From CAVUWL01 sp963700105 (lineage in GTDB: Bacteria > Actinomycetota > Thermoleophilia > Solirubrobacterales > 70-9): a stretch of 64,000 nt of DNA. Positions within the stretch are counted from its first letter, which is position 1, and each line of letters opens with the position of its first letter. Both the position numbers and the translations under genes were made by a program. The stretch lies in NCBI GenBank assembly GCA_963700105.1, contig CAVOWL010000004.1, positions 1,302,001-1,366,000 of the forward strand, read 5' to 3'. The notes beneath the pieces were generated by a model that saw only the letters and a list, made by a program, of their open reading frames with translations, searched no databases and was not told the DNA's origin. This document shows, piece by piece, positions 18,111 to 26,933 of this stretch.

Positions 18111-19594
18111 CGGAATGGATTCTGGCGCAACTGGGAGATGACGAGCGCGGTCGCGGCGCTGAGGGTGAAGGCAGCGACCCCGAGCGCCCAGCCGGCGCTG
18201 ACGTCGCTGAGGTAGTGGACCCCCAGATAGACGCGTGAGAGACCGATGACTGCGGTCAGCCCGAAGCCGGCGATGATCACCGCGGCGCCTCGGCTCATCG
18301 CCGGGCGCAGCCGCATCACCACGGTCACCGCGAGCCAGACGTAGAGGACCGAGTAGGCGGCGTGCCCGCTGGGAAAGGAGGAACCCGAGGAGCCGACGAG
18401 CGGGACCGGCGGGCGGGGGCGGTTGACCGCCGCCTTGATCTCGTGAAAGCCGATGTAGGTGAGCCCCATCCCCGCCAAGAGCACCCAGAACTCCGCCCAG
18501 CGGCGGCGGGCGGCGAGGAGCACCGCGCAGACGGCGGTCAGACTCCAGGTCAGCGCCCCCGAGCCGAGCGCGGTGACCACCTTGGCCAAATCGGTGAGCC
18601 AGGCGCTGCGGATGTTTTCGACCACTTCCACCGCGGTGATGTCGCCCGGGGTTGGACCGGGTTCGCGACCGACCAGGACCGCGTAAGCGATCAGGACGAA
18701 GAGGGCCACCGCCAGAGCCGCCATCAGCGAGGTGAATTCCAGGCCGAAGCTTCCCCCCGGCGTGACCCGATCCCAGATGAATCGCAGCTGGGGCTGAAAG
18801 CGGCCGGCCAGGACCACAATCGGGCGGCTGGCGCGGTGAGCCAGCATCCAGCGCCGCAGCGCCCGACGATTCTGCTCGAGGCGAAGGTGGCGAAATGAGG
18901 CGATCACGACGACCGCGAAGACGATCAGGGCGGCGAAGACGATCGCGCCGGTGCCCGCGTACTTGGCGGCGGTGTCGATGCTGCGCGAGAAGAAGTACCC
19001 GATCAGAACGTGGGCGCTGACGAAGAGCCCGCAGCCGAGGATGCTGTAGGGAAGGAAGTCGCGGTAGCGCATTCCCGAGCTTCCGGCGATGAACGGGGCA
19101 AAGGCGCGCAGCAGGCTGACGAAGCGCCCGATGAAGACCGTCTTGCCGCCGTGGCGGGCAAAGTAATCCTCGACCCGCTCAAAGCGTTCGTGGCCGATCC
19201 CGAAGCGGGGGCCGTGGGAAAGGACGAAATCGCGCCCGAGGCGACGGCCGATCAGATAACTCGTCGAATCCCCCAGCCAGGCGGCGAACCAGGCAATCGC
19301 GATCAGCAGGTAGATGTTGATCGCCCCCTGCCCGGCGACGGCACCGCCGAGCAGCATCACCGTCTCACCGGGAACGATCAGACCGACGAAAGCACCGGCC
19401 TCGGCGAAGGCAAAGACCCCAACCAGAAGGTAGGTCCAGGCGCCCAGCGTGTTGGAGATTTCCTCCAGCAGGTGATGCAGATCGAGGCTGCCGAGCCGGC
19501 GGCTGAGCAGGTAGTACCCGCTCAAAAGCGCCGCGGCGAGGAGCGCCAGCAACAGCCGTCTGCGGGCACCCGTTGCGGCCCCCGGCATCCTCAA
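18107..19594 (-). CDS. DedA-PAP2 fusion: lipid scramblase-like domain plus lipid phosphatase
   Basis: The 495-residue protein joins two membrane domains. The N-terminal DedA/SNARE-associated domain (about 45-220) has FAEAGAFVGLIVPGE and GRFVSLLRAFAPFIAGSSGM. The C-terminal PAP2 phosphatase (about 300-490) has all three catalytic motifs: KAAVNRPRPP, SSFPSGHAAYS and SRVYLGVHYLSD. DedA proteins recycle undecaprenyl phosphate or other lipids across the membrane, and PAP2 enzymes dephosphorylate undecaprenyl pyrophosphate. A fused carrier-lipid recycling protein is therefore plausible. It overlaps ispE by four bases, and ispE is itself in the isoprenoid pathway that makes undecaprenyl. Confidence 0.93.
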   Translation of the reverse strand: MRMPGAATGARRRLLLALLAAALLSGYYLLSRRLGSLDLHHLLEEISNTLGAWTYLLVGVFAFAEAGAFVGLIVPGETVMLLGGAVAGQGAINIYLLIAIAWFAAWLGDSTSYLIGRRLGRDFVLSHGPRFGIGHERFERVEDYFARHGGKTVFIGRFVSLLRAFAPFIAGSSGMRYRDFLPYSILGCGLFVSAHVLIGYFFSRSIDTAAKYAGTGAIVFAALIVFAVVVIASFRHLRLEQNRRALRRWMLAHRASRPIVVLAGRFQPQLRFIWDRVTPGGSFGLEFTSLMAALAVALFVLIAYAVLVGREPGPTPGDITAVEVVENIRSAWLTDLAKVVTALGSGALTWSLTAVCAVLLAARRRWAEFWVLLAGMGLTYIGFHEIKAAVNRPRPPVPLVGSSGSSFPSGHAAYSVLYVWLAVTVVMRLRPAMSRGAAVIIAGFGLTAVIGLSRVYLGVHYLSDVSAGWALGVAAFTLSAATALVISQLRQNPFR

Positions 19595-20421
19595 GGAGAG
19601 ACCCCGGCTGCGCAGATGATCGTGTCGTCGCGGTCGATCCGGGCCGCGGCCGCGCGGGCGGCGTTGAGGTCGGCAAAGAGGCCGACGGCGGTCGGACCTG
19701 AGCCGCTGAGCAGGGCGAGCGGCGCGCCGGCCTGGCGCAGCTCCTCCAGCGCCGTACCGATCTCTGGACGCAGCGAGCGGGCGGCGGGCTCGAGGTCGTT
19801 GGCCAGCAGCGGAGCGTAATCAAGCGGCGAGGATCCCGCCCCCGCCGCCGCCCCCAGGGCGCCGGCTAGCGCTTCCAGCTCGGCCGCCTCGCGCCCGAGC
19901 CCCAACCGATCGGCCTCGGCGTAGACCGCCGCGGTGGCGAGACCGCCGCCCCGCGGCAATAACAAGACCGCATGGGGCGCCGGCTCGGGAAGCCTTTGCA
20001 CCTGCTCCCCGGCGCCCCCCACCAGGGCAAGTGAGGGGATCAGCTGCGACGGCACGTCGGCGCCGATCTCGGCGGCAATGGTGATCAGATCCTCGATTTC
20101 CCCAGCGGCGAGGCGCAGGATTGCCGCCGCATCGGCACTGCCGCCGCCAAGCCCCGCCGCGACGGGTATCCGCTTTCGGATTGTGACCCGCAGCGGCGGC
20201 TCCGCCCAGCCCGCTTCACGAAGCGCGGCGAGGGCGCGGGCTGCGAGGTTCTCGCCATCGACTCCGGGGCAGTGCACCTCGTCGCGCTCAGACCGCGAGA
20301 GCTCGATCGAATCGGCCAAGGCCAGCGGCTCAAACAGGGAGCAGAGCTCGTGCAGGCCGTCCTCGCGAGGCGGCCCCAGGAACAGGCAGAGGTTGAGCTT
20401 GGCGGGTGCGTGGACGAGCAT
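19591..20421 (-). CDS. ispE: 4-diphosphocytidyl-2-C-methyl-D-erythritol kinase
   Basis: IspE phosphorylates CDP-methylerythritol in the MEP pathway of isoprenoid synthesis. The 276-residue GHMP kinase starts HAPAKLNLCLFLG with the substrate-binding Lys, and carries the ATP loop RIPVAAGLGGGSADAAA (about 86-102) and the C-terminal LLSGSGPTAVGLF. It begins 17 bases after rsmA and overlaps the DedA-PAP2 gene. The tatD-rsmA-ispE order is typical of actinobacteria. Confidence 0.96.
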   Translation of the reverse strand: MLVHAPAKLNLCLFLGPPREDGLHELCSLFEPLALADSIELSRSERDEVHCPGVDGENLAARALAALREAGWAEPPLRVTIRKRIPVAAGLGGGSADAAAILRLAAGEIEDLITIAAEIGADVPSQLIPSLALVGGAGEQVQRLPEPAPHAVLLLPRGGGLATAAVYAEADRLGLGREAAELEALAGALGAAAGAGSSPLDYAPLLANDLEPAARSLRPEIGTALEELRQAGAPLALLSGSGPTAVGLFADLNAARAAAARIDRDDTIICAAGVSP

Positions 20422-20438
20422 CGGCGGTCGGTTCGTCC

Positions 20439-21203
20439 TCAGGCCTCGGGATGCAGCTTGGCAGAGAGCGCGATGAAGTCGGCGGCCGAGAGCGACTCAG
20501 CCCGGGCATTCTCGGGCAGGCCGAGCTCCGCCAGGGCGGCCCGGGTTGCCCCTAAGGAGCCCGGGTGGCGATGCTCGAGAGAGCGGGCGAGGGCCTTGCG
20601 GCGATGGGCGAAGGCGGCGCGCACAAGCTCACGGGTCTGAGGATCTGCCGCCGGCCCGTGCCGATGCAGCCGCAGAACCGCCGAATCGACCCGCGGACGG
20701 GGGCGAAAGACCGCTCGGTCGACCTTTCTCACCAGCTCGACCCCGCAGGCGATCTGGGTCAGGGCACTGGCCGCGCCGTAGGTGCGATTTCCCGGAGCCG
20801 CGCGCAGCCGATCGGCGATCTCTCGCTGCACCATCACCGTCCAGTCAGAGACCGTGGGAAGCAGCTCGATCGTGCGCAAGATCAGCGGAGTCGCAACCGA
20901 GTAGGGGAGGTTGGAGACGACGGCGCTGGGGGGCGGGGAGAGGCTGGTGAAATCGAGCCTCATCGCGTCGACCCAATGCAGCTCGACATTGGGCAGCGCC
21001 TCGATCGCCGTCAGGCAGGGGCGCAGGCCGCGGTCAATCTCGATTGCGTGAACGTGGGCGACCGCGGCGGCGAGGCGCTCGGTCAAGACCCCCTCCCCGA
21101 CGCCGACCTCCAACACCACGTCCTCACCGGCGAGGCAGGCGTCGCGGACAATTGCATCGAGAAGGTTGGGATCGGAGATGAAGTTCTGGCCCAGCCTCAC
21201 CAC
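20439..21203 (-). CDS. rsmA: 16S rRNA dimethyladenosine transferase
   Basis: RsmA (KsgA) dimethylates two adjacent adenosines near the 3' end of 16S rRNA and acts as a late 30S checkpoint. The 254-residue product has LGQNFISDPNLLDAIV, the SAM-binding VVLEVGVGEGVLTERLA (about 29-45), the catalytic SNLPYSVATPL and the C-terminal FRPRPRVDSAVLRL. The start near MVRLGQNF overlaps the tatD end by seven bases. The usual K in F-L-x-D near the N-terminus is replaced by ISDP, a minor difference. Confidence 0.95.
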   Translation of the reverse strand: MVRLGQNFISDPNLLDAIVRDACLAGEDVVLEVGVGEGVLTERLAAAVAHVHAIEIDRGLRPCLTAIEALPNVELHWVDAMRLDFTSLSPPPSAVVSNLPYSVATPLILRTIELLPTVSDWTVMVQREIADRLRAAPGNRTYGAASALTQIACGVELVRKVDRAVFRPRPRVDSAVLRLHRHGPAADPQTRELVRAAFAHRRKALARSLEHRHPGSLGATRAALAELGLPENARAESLSAADFIALSAKLHPEA

Positions 21204-21964
21204 CCGAAAACGGCCTCCGCATTCTCTTCGACCGTCCGCTCGAGCTCCTCGTAGCTAACGCCGCGGGTGCGGGCAAGCGCCCTCGCCGTCTCCACGACGT
21301 GGGCGGGCTGGTTGGGCTGGCCGCGATGGGTTTGTGGGGCAAGGTAGGGGGCGTCGGTCTCGACCAAGACGAGCCGATCGGGCAGCGCTTCGGCGGCCTC
21401 GCGCAGGGCGCCGGAGCCCGGGAAGGTGAGGATGCCCGAGAACGAGCACCACCAGCCTCGCGCGATCGCATCGGCGACCCGCCAGGGCGCCAGGAAGCAG
21501 TGCAAGATCACCGAGAGGCCGCTGCCCTTTGCGTCGAGGATTTCAAAAACCTGATCGGTGGCGCTGCGGCTGTCCTTGGGGTCGCGGGCGTGAATGATGA
21601 TCGGCAAACCGCACTGCGCGGCGATCTCGATCTGCGCCTCAAAGGCACGGCGCTGGGCGGCGGCATCACCCTCACCACGGTAGTAATCGATTCCCGTCTC
21701 CCCGATCGCGCGCACCTTCTCGTGCCGGGCGAGCCGCGCGATCTCCTCGGCGACGCCGTCGTTGAACTCGGCGGCCGCGCTGGGATGGCAGCCAACGCTC
21801 GCGTATACCCCCTCGTTGCGCTCGGCCCCGGCGATCGCCTCAGGGTTGGAATCGGTGCCGAGGCCGACGTTTAACATCCGCCTCACCCCCGCCCCCTGGG
21901 CCGCGTCAACCAGCTCCGCCTCGGGGCGCTCGCAGAGGAACAGGTGCGTGTGGGAGTCGATCAA
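21197..21964 (-). CDS. tatD: TatD family metal-dependent hydrolase
   Basis: TatD proteins are TIM-barrel, metal-dependent nucleases with 3'-5' DNA exonuclease activity in the studied members. The 255-residue product starts IDSHTHLF (first metal His pair) and carries ASVGCHPSAA, AIGETGIDYY with the conserved Glu, IIIHARD, LHCFLAPW and ETDAPYLAPQ. It overlaps metG by four bases. Length and motifs are normal. Confidence 0.94.
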   Translation of the reverse strand: MIDSHTHLFLCERPEAELVDAAQGAGVRRMLNVGLGTDSNPEAIAGAERNEGVYASVGCHPSAAAEFNDGVAEEIARLARHEKVRAIGETGIDYYRGEGDAAAQRRAFEAQIEIAAQCGLPIIIHARDPKDSRSATDQVFEILDAKGSGLSVILHCFLAPWRVADAIARGWWCSFSGILTFPGSGALREAAEALPDRLVLVETDAPYLAPQTHRGQPNQPAHVVETARALARTRGVSYEELERTVEENAEAVFGW

Positions 21965-23466
21965 TCGCCCGCCTCGACCTTTGGAAACAGGGGGGCGATC
22001 CGCTCGATCCGTTGGCCACCGGGGCGAGAGCCCAGCTCCGCCAGGGCCCTTGAGTCCTCCCCCAACGCGGCGAGCACCGCCTCGGCGGTCTGCGGCAGGT
22101 AGGGGGCGAGCAGCAAGGTGGTGACCCGCAGCCCCTCAACCAGGTTGTAGAGGACCTCATCAAGGCGCTCGGGATCAGCCTCATCGGCGGCCAGCTGCCA
22201 CGGCCTCGTCTCCTCGACAAAGCGATTGAGGCGGCGCACCAGCTTCCAACCCGCCTCCAGCGCGGCGCTCAGCTCGGCGCGGTCCAAAAGCTCACAAACC
22301 CGCGCCGAAACCCCCTCAAAGTCCTCCGCGAGGACGGCGTCAAGCGCCGCGACCGGCACCCTGCCGGCGCGGTAGCGGACCACCATCGCGCTCACCCTAC
22401 TGGCCAGATTCCCGTAATCGTTTGCGAGCTCGGTTTCATAGCGTGCCTCAAAACCAGCGGTGGAGATCGAGCCGTCCTGGCCAAAGCTGACCTCACGAAA
22501 GCAGTAAAAGCGCAGCGCATCTGCGCCGAAGCGCTCGATCGCCTCAAACGGGTCCAGCACGTTGCCAAGTGACTTCGACATCTTTTTCTCGCCCATCATC
22601 AGGTAGCCGTGGATCGCCATCCGCCGCGGCGGCTCGAGGTCGGCGGCCCACAAAAGAGCCGGCCAGATCACGGCATGAAACTTGAGGATGTCCTTGGCCA
22701 TCACGTGCATATCGGCCGGCCAAAAGCGCGCGGTCAGATCCTCTCCCTGGCGGGCGAAGGAAAGCGCCGTTACGTAGTTGAGGAGGGCGTCAAACCAGAC
22801 GTACATTCGCTGGCTGGAGTCCCAGGGCAGCCGCATCCCCCACTTCAGTTTTGGCCGTGAGAGCGAGACGTCCTCCAGCCCCCCTTTGATGAAGGAGACC
22901 GCCTCGTTGGCGCGGAAGTCGGGGACGACGAAGTCGGGCCGCTCCCGATAAAGCGCCTCCAGCCGCGGCTGAAAAGCCGACAGTCTGAAGAACCAGTTCT
23001 CCTCGCGCTCGCGTTCCAAGCCAATCTCATGGATTGGGCAGCTCTGCCCGGGGCCCAGCTCGCGCTCGGTTTTGAAGTCCGCGCAGCGCGGGCAATACCA
23101 GCCTTCATAGACCCCTTTGCTTACCCAGCCGTTGTCATAGACGCGCTGCATGATCTCGGCGACGATCTCGGTGTGGCGGGGATCTGAGGTGCGGATGAAG
23201 AAGTCGTTGGTGGCATCGATGATCGGCATCAGCGCTTCGAACTTCTTGGCGTTTCGATCAGCAAGTTGCTGGGGCTCGATCCCCTCGCGCTTGGCGGCGG
23301 TCTCAATTGGCTCGCCGTGCTCATCGGTACCGGTCAAAAAGAAGACGTCCTCCCCCCGTTGGCGCATGTGACGGGCGAGCACGTCTGCGGCCATGGTCGA
23401 GTAGGCGTGGCCGAGGTGGGGCTCGGCGTTGACGTAGTAGATCGGGGTGGTCACGTAGTAGCTCAC
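21961..23466 (-). CDS. metG: Methionyl-tRNA synthetase
   Basis: This charges tRNA-Met. The 501-residue class I enzyme has the HIGH-type motif PHLGHAYST (about 17-25), a zinc knuckle YCPRCADF...CPIH (about 123-146), and KMSKSLGN (about 292-299). It ends after the anticodon-binding helices and lacks the C-terminal Trbp111-like dimerisation domain, as many actinobacterial enzymes do. It overlaps rsmI and tatD by four bases each, so expression is tightly coupled. Confidence 0.97.
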   Translation of the reverse strand: MSYYVTTPIYYVNAEPHLGHAYSTMAADVLARHMRQRGEDVFFLTGTDEHGEPIETAAKREGIEPQQLADRNAKKFEALMPIIDATNDFFIRTSDPRHTEIVAEIMQRVYDNGWVSKGVYEGWYCPRCADFKTERELGPGQSCPIHEIGLEREREENWFFRLSAFQPRLEALYRERPDFVVPDFRANEAVSFIKGGLEDVSLSRPKLKWGMRLPWDSSQRMYVWFDALLNYVTALSFARQGEDLTARFWPADMHVMAKDILKFHAVIWPALLWAADLEPPRRMAIHGYLMMGEKKMSKSLGNVLDPFEAIERFGADALRFYCFREVSFGQDGSISTAGFEARYETELANDYGNLASRVSAMVVRYRAGRVPVAALDAVLAEDFEGVSARVCELLDRAELSAALEAGWKLVRRLNRFVEETRPWQLAADEADPERLDEVLYNLVEGLRVTTLLLAPYLPQTAEAVLAALGEDSRALAELGSRPGGQRIERIAPLFPKVEAGD

Positions 23467-24290
23467 CGGCGCGCCTCGCGACCGGTGAGCGCCTTGTAGA
23501 GGTCGTTGGCGCGGGTTCCGGTCAGCGCCGCGACGACGCTGGCGGCGGCCCGAGGTCGGGCCCCGGACTGGACTAGGTGGCGAAGTGCATCCACGGCAAA
23601 GCCGACGTCTTGGTCGTGCTCCTCAGAGGAGGCGGGGCCGATCACCAGAACTATCTCCCCTTTGACATCGCCGCGGAAGCGCCGCGCCAGCTCACCGAGC
23701 GAGCCGCGGGCGACCTCCTCGTGCATCTTGGTGAGCTCGCGACAGACCGCGGCGGGGCGGTCAATCGAGATCGCCGCCAGGGCGGCCAGCGACTCGCCGA
23801 TCCGGCGCGGCGACTCAAAGGCGATCACCGTCTCGGTCGAGCGCAACACCCGCTCCATCTCCCCGGCGCGCTTGGGCAGGAAGCCCTCAAAGCGCCAGCG
23901 ATTGGTGGGCAGCCCAGAGGCCACCAGCGCCACCGGCACCACCGATGGTCCGGGCAAGACGGTGACTTCGAGGTCGCGCTCGATGCAGCGGCGAATCAGC
24001 CGATAGCCGGGGTCAGAGATGGCCGGCATACCGGCGTCGGAAACGAGGGCGACGATGTCGCCACGCTCGATCCGCTGCGCCAGCTCTGTGGCGCGCGCGG
24101 TTTCGTTGCCCTCGTGGTTTGAGATAAGCCGCGGGGCCGGTGCGATACCGAGCTTCTCCAGCAGGGCGCCGGTGCGGCGGGTGTCCTCGCAGGCGATGAA
24201 ATCCGCGGAAACCAGCGCGTCTCGCACCCTCGCCGTGAGGTCGCCGAGGTTGCCGATTGGAGTCGGGCAGACGATCAGCCCGCCCGGCAT
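23463..24290 (-). CDS. rsmI: 16S rRNA 2'-O-ribose C1402 methyltransferase
   Basis: RsmI methylates the ribose of C1402 in 16S rRNA, working with RsmH. The 275-residue tetrapyrrole-methylase-fold protein starts LIVCPTPIGNLGDLTARV and carries ACEDTRRTGALL, SDAGMPAISDPG and LPGPSVVPVAL, all characteristic. A C-terminal helical extension (about 225-275) is present. It shares one base with the ROK kinase stop and four with metG. Confidence 0.96.
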   Translation of the reverse strand: MPGGLIVCPTPIGNLGDLTARVRDALVSADFIACEDTRRTGALLEKLGIAPAPRLISNHEGNETARATELAQRIERGDIVALVSDAGMPAISDPGYRLIRRCIERDLEVTVLPGPSVVPVALVASGLPTNRWRFEGFLPKRAGEMERVLRSTETVIAFESPRRIGESLAALAAISIDRPAAVCRELTKMHEEVARGSLGELARRFRGDVKGEIVLVIGPASSEEHDQDVGFAVDALRHLVQSGARPRAAASVVAALTGTRANDLYKALTGREARR

Positions 24291-25252
24291 CAGGCCCGCT
24301 TCCGATCAAGTTCGATCCGCGCCAACGCCGCGGCGCCGATCATCCCGGCGTCCTGGCCCAGCTCAGCGGCGAGCACCGGGGTGCGGTTCATCGGCGGCAG
24401 CGCCCTCGCCCTCAGCTCGCGCCGGGCCGGTTCCAACAGCAGATCTCCCGCCGCGATCACGCCGCCGCCGATCACGATCACCTCGGGCTCGAGGATATTG
24501 GCAAAGCTGGCCAGCGCGACGCCAAGCCGGGTCCCGATCAGCTCAAAAACCGCAATCGCGGTGGGGTCGCCGCCGAGCCCGGCCTCGGTCACAGCCGTGC
24601 CGTCGATCCTGCGACCGCCAGCAGCCATCCGTCCCAGCGCCGAGTCCGGCTCTCGCTCCGCCGCCAGCGCGCCCTCGCGCCCCAGCGCAGTGCCCGAGGC
24701 AAGGGTCTCCACGCAGCCGTGCCCGGGGCAGTTTCCCTGACAGGGCGGCCCGTCGATCTCGATCGTCGTGTGGCCCAGCTCGGCGGCGGCGCCGCTGGCG
24801 CCGCGATAGATCTCACCGCCGAGGATCAGCCCTCCCCCGATCCCGGTGCCGATCGTCAGCACCACGGCGCTGCGCGCCCCCCGCGCCGCCCCGTAGAGGT
24901 GCTCGGCCAGGGCAGCGGCGTTTGCGTCGTTGTCAAGCGCCACCGGCAGCCCGCAGCGCTCGGAGGCAAGCTCACGGATGGCCAGCTCGTGGATCGGAAG
25001 GTTAACGGCGCTAACCGCCACCCCGCGGGCGTGATCGATCGTCGCCGGCATCCCGAGGCCAACGCCCTCTAGCCCCGGGCGGGCGGCGCGGGCGGCGGCG
25101 ATCTCGTCGACCAAGAGGTCGACGAGTTGCTCCTGACTGCGCCCGGTTGAGGCCTCCCGGCTCTCCCAAAGCACCCTGCGCTCGGGATCGAGAACGCCCA
25201 TCAGCATCTTCGTCCCGCCCAGATCGACGCCGAGCGTTTCTCCTGCGCTCAC
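24290..25252 (-). CDS. ROK family sugar kinase (probable glucokinase)
   Basis: The 320-residue product has the phosphate-1 motif LGVDLGGTKMLMGV, the catalytic DNDANAAALAE (about 107-117), TIGTGIGGGLIL, and the ROK zinc motif with His in ELGHTTIEIDGP followed by CQGNCPGHGC. ROK kinases phosphorylate glucose or related sugars with ATP. Glucose is the best guess from the motif form, but fructose or ManNAc cannot be ruled out. It appears to be the first gene of the cluster that continues with rsmI and metG. The LCP gene starts divergently 63 bases away. Confidence 0.88.
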   Translation of the reverse strand: MSAGETLGVDLGGTKMLMGVLDPERRVLWESREASTGRSQEQLVDLLVDEIAAARAARPGLEGVGLGMPATIDHARGVAVSAVNLPIHELAIRELASERCGLPVALDNDANAAALAEHLYGAARGARSAVVLTIGTGIGGGLILGGEIYRGASGAAAELGHTTIEIDGPPCQGNCPGHGCVETLASGTALGREGALAAEREPDSALGRMAAGGRRIDGTAVTEAGLGGDPTAIAVFELIGTRLGVALASFANILEPEVIVIGGGVIAAGDLLLEPARRELRARALPPMNRTPVLAAELGQDAGMIGAAALARIELDRKRA

Positions 25253-25315
25253 GCTTGACTGGGGTGGGGTTGAGGGCAGGCGACCGAAGGTATAGGCATG
25301 ATTCCGGAGTCTTTC

Positions 25316-26548
25316 ATGCCCTCCAACGGCGAGCAGCAGCCTCCTGGGCCGCCCAACTACAAGGTCTATCGGTCGCGCAAGGGTCTTTTGTCGCGACTGC
25401 GGAGCCCTAGCCTTTCGGGGCTTCGGGAGAGAGCGAGAAGGTCAAAGGGACCCGGTCGTGGTGATCTGCCCGACCGCAAGAAAGCCGGGCCCCGCCGCCG
25501 CTGGACGCCCCGACGGGTGCTCAAATGGATCGGACTGGCGGCCCTGGGCTGGATCCTGATCAGCTTCCTCGCCTTTGCGGTGTCTGCCCAGCTGCAGGCC
25601 TTCAAGCTGTCGGGCGAAGCCAGCTCGGCGCTGCACGGCAACCCGTTCCTTTTGCCGAGCGCCCAGACGATCCTGGTGATCGGCACCGACGCCCGCCCGC
25701 CGGGCAGCAAGGAACCTGGCGCCGCCCCCTCGGCGAAGTGCTTCGAAAACCAGTCCCACGGCGATGCCCCACACGGTGACTGCTCGGTCGGTGAATTCCG
25801 CTCGGACACTTTGATGCTGATCCGGGCCGGCGGCGGCACCTTTAACAAACTCTCGATCCCCCGCGACAGCTACGCCGAAATCCCCGGTCAGGCGGCGCAG
25901 AAAATAAACGCCGCCTACTCCTTCGGCGGGGCGGCGCTGACCGTCAAGACGGTCGAAAAGTTCCTCGGCATCAAGATCGACCACCTCGCGATCGTCGACT
26001 TCACCGGCTTCGAAAACCTGATCAACGCGATCGGCGGGATCGAAGTCAACGTCCCCCACGAGCTTTGCGGCGACATCTCCGGCGGCGCCGGCCACGGTCA
26101 GGGCGGGATAACCCTGCACCTACACATGGGCGAGAACTCCCTAAACGGCCAGACCGCCCTGGCCTACGCGCGGATGCGCGATCCCAGCGAATGCCCCGGC
26201 CGGGGCAAGAGCGCCTACTCACTCGGTTACTCCGACCTCAACCGCGAGGCGGCGCAGCAGGCGGTGATCAGCGCCATCAAGGAACGCCTCACCGACCCGC
26301 TGCGCCTCCCCTACAACTTCATCATGGGGCCGATCATCGGCTGGGACGCGCCGAAAGCCTTCATCAGCGACATGGGCTTCTTCACGATGCCGCAGCTGGT
26401 CCTCGCCGCGGCGCTCGGCGGCGGCTCAGGCGCCGACGTGCTCTGCGCCAAGCCGAAGGAAGGCTGCAACCTCAACGGGCCCGAAGGCAGCATCGAAGTA
26501 CCCAAATCGGCGCGCAGGAAGGCCGTGAAGCGCTTCCTCGAAAGCTGA
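25316..26548 (+). CDS. LytR-CpsA-Psr (LCP) family cell-wall ligase
   Basis: LCP proteins transfer glycan polymers from lipid carriers to peptidoglycan outside the cell. The 410-residue protein has a basic cytoplasmic tail, one membrane helix (about 71-92) and the LCP domain with ILVIGTDARPP, FRSDTLMLIR, LSIPRDSYAEIPG, KINAAYSFGG and ALAYARMRDP. These contain the Arg and Asp residues that bind the pyrophosphate lipid and metal. ATG at 25316 (MPSNGEQQPP) was preferred over 25298, since the first six residues are not conserved. Cysteines in the domain (CFENQSHG, ELCGD, LCAKPKEGC) may form disulfides. Confidence 0.92.
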   Translation: MPSNGEQQPPGPPNYKVYRSRKGLLSRLRSPSLSGLRERARRSKGPGRGDLPDRKKAGPRRRWTPRRVLKWIGLAALGWILISFLAFAVSAQLQAFKLSGEASSALHGNPFLLPSAQTILVIGTDARPPGSKEPGAAPSAKCFENQSHGDAPHGDCSVGEFRSDTLMLIRAGGGTFNKLSIPRDSYAEIPGQAAQKINAAYSFGGAALTVKTVEKFLGIKIDHLAIVDFTGFENLINAIGGIEVNVPHELCGDISGGAGHGQGGITLHLHMGENSLNGQTALAYARMRDPSECPGRGKSAYSLGYSDLNREAAQQAVISAIKERLTDPLRLPYNFIMGPIIGWDAPKAFISDMGFFTMPQLVLAAALGGGSGADVLCAKPKEGCNLNGPEGSIEVPKSARRKAVKRFLES

Positions 26549-26557
26549 GCGGCGCCT

Positions 26558-26893
26558 TCAGTCGCTGCTGTTTGAGGCCTTCGCCTTCTCCCCGCCAGAG
26601 GAGGAGCTGGAGTTCGAGGAGCCCGAGTCTTTGGACTTCGAATCAGAGCTCTGCGCGCCGTCTGAGGACGATCCCTTGGACTCGCCGCCGCCCTCAGAGC
26701 CGTTGCCGCCACCCTTCTTGCGGCCGTAGTCGGTGTTATAGAAACCGGAGCCCTTGAAGTGAACGGCGACCGGGTGCAGCACCCGCTCGGCGGGGGCGCC
26801 GCACTCCTGGCACTCGGTGAGCGCCTCATCGGCCATCCTTTGGATCACGTCAAAAACGTGGCCGTTTGTGCATTTGTACTCATAGATCGGCAT
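26558..26893 (-). CDS. FmdB-like zinc ribbon protein with Ser-rich tail
   Basis: The 111-residue protein begins MPIYEYKCTNGHVFDVIQ and continues CQECGAPAERVLHP, the FmdB/CxxC_CxxC_SSSS regulatory-protein family signature with a zinc ribbon in the first 35 residues. The C-terminal half is Gly/Ser/Lys/Asp low complexity. MPIYEY was chosen as the start because family members begin there; 32 extra in-frame codons upstream overlap glyS. It converges on the LCP gene and diverges from glyS over 40 bases. FmdB was linked to formamidase regulation, but the function of most members is unknown. Confidence 0.9.
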   Translation of the reverse strand: MPIYEYKCTNGHVFDVIQRMADEALTECQECGAPAERVLHPVAVHFKGSGFYNTDYGRKKGGGNGSEGGGESKGSSSDGAQSSDSKSKDSGSSNSSSSSGGEKAKASNSSD

Positions 26894-26933
26894 CAATCGG
26901 GGATTATCGCAAGCCGACCTATACGGTTTGACA

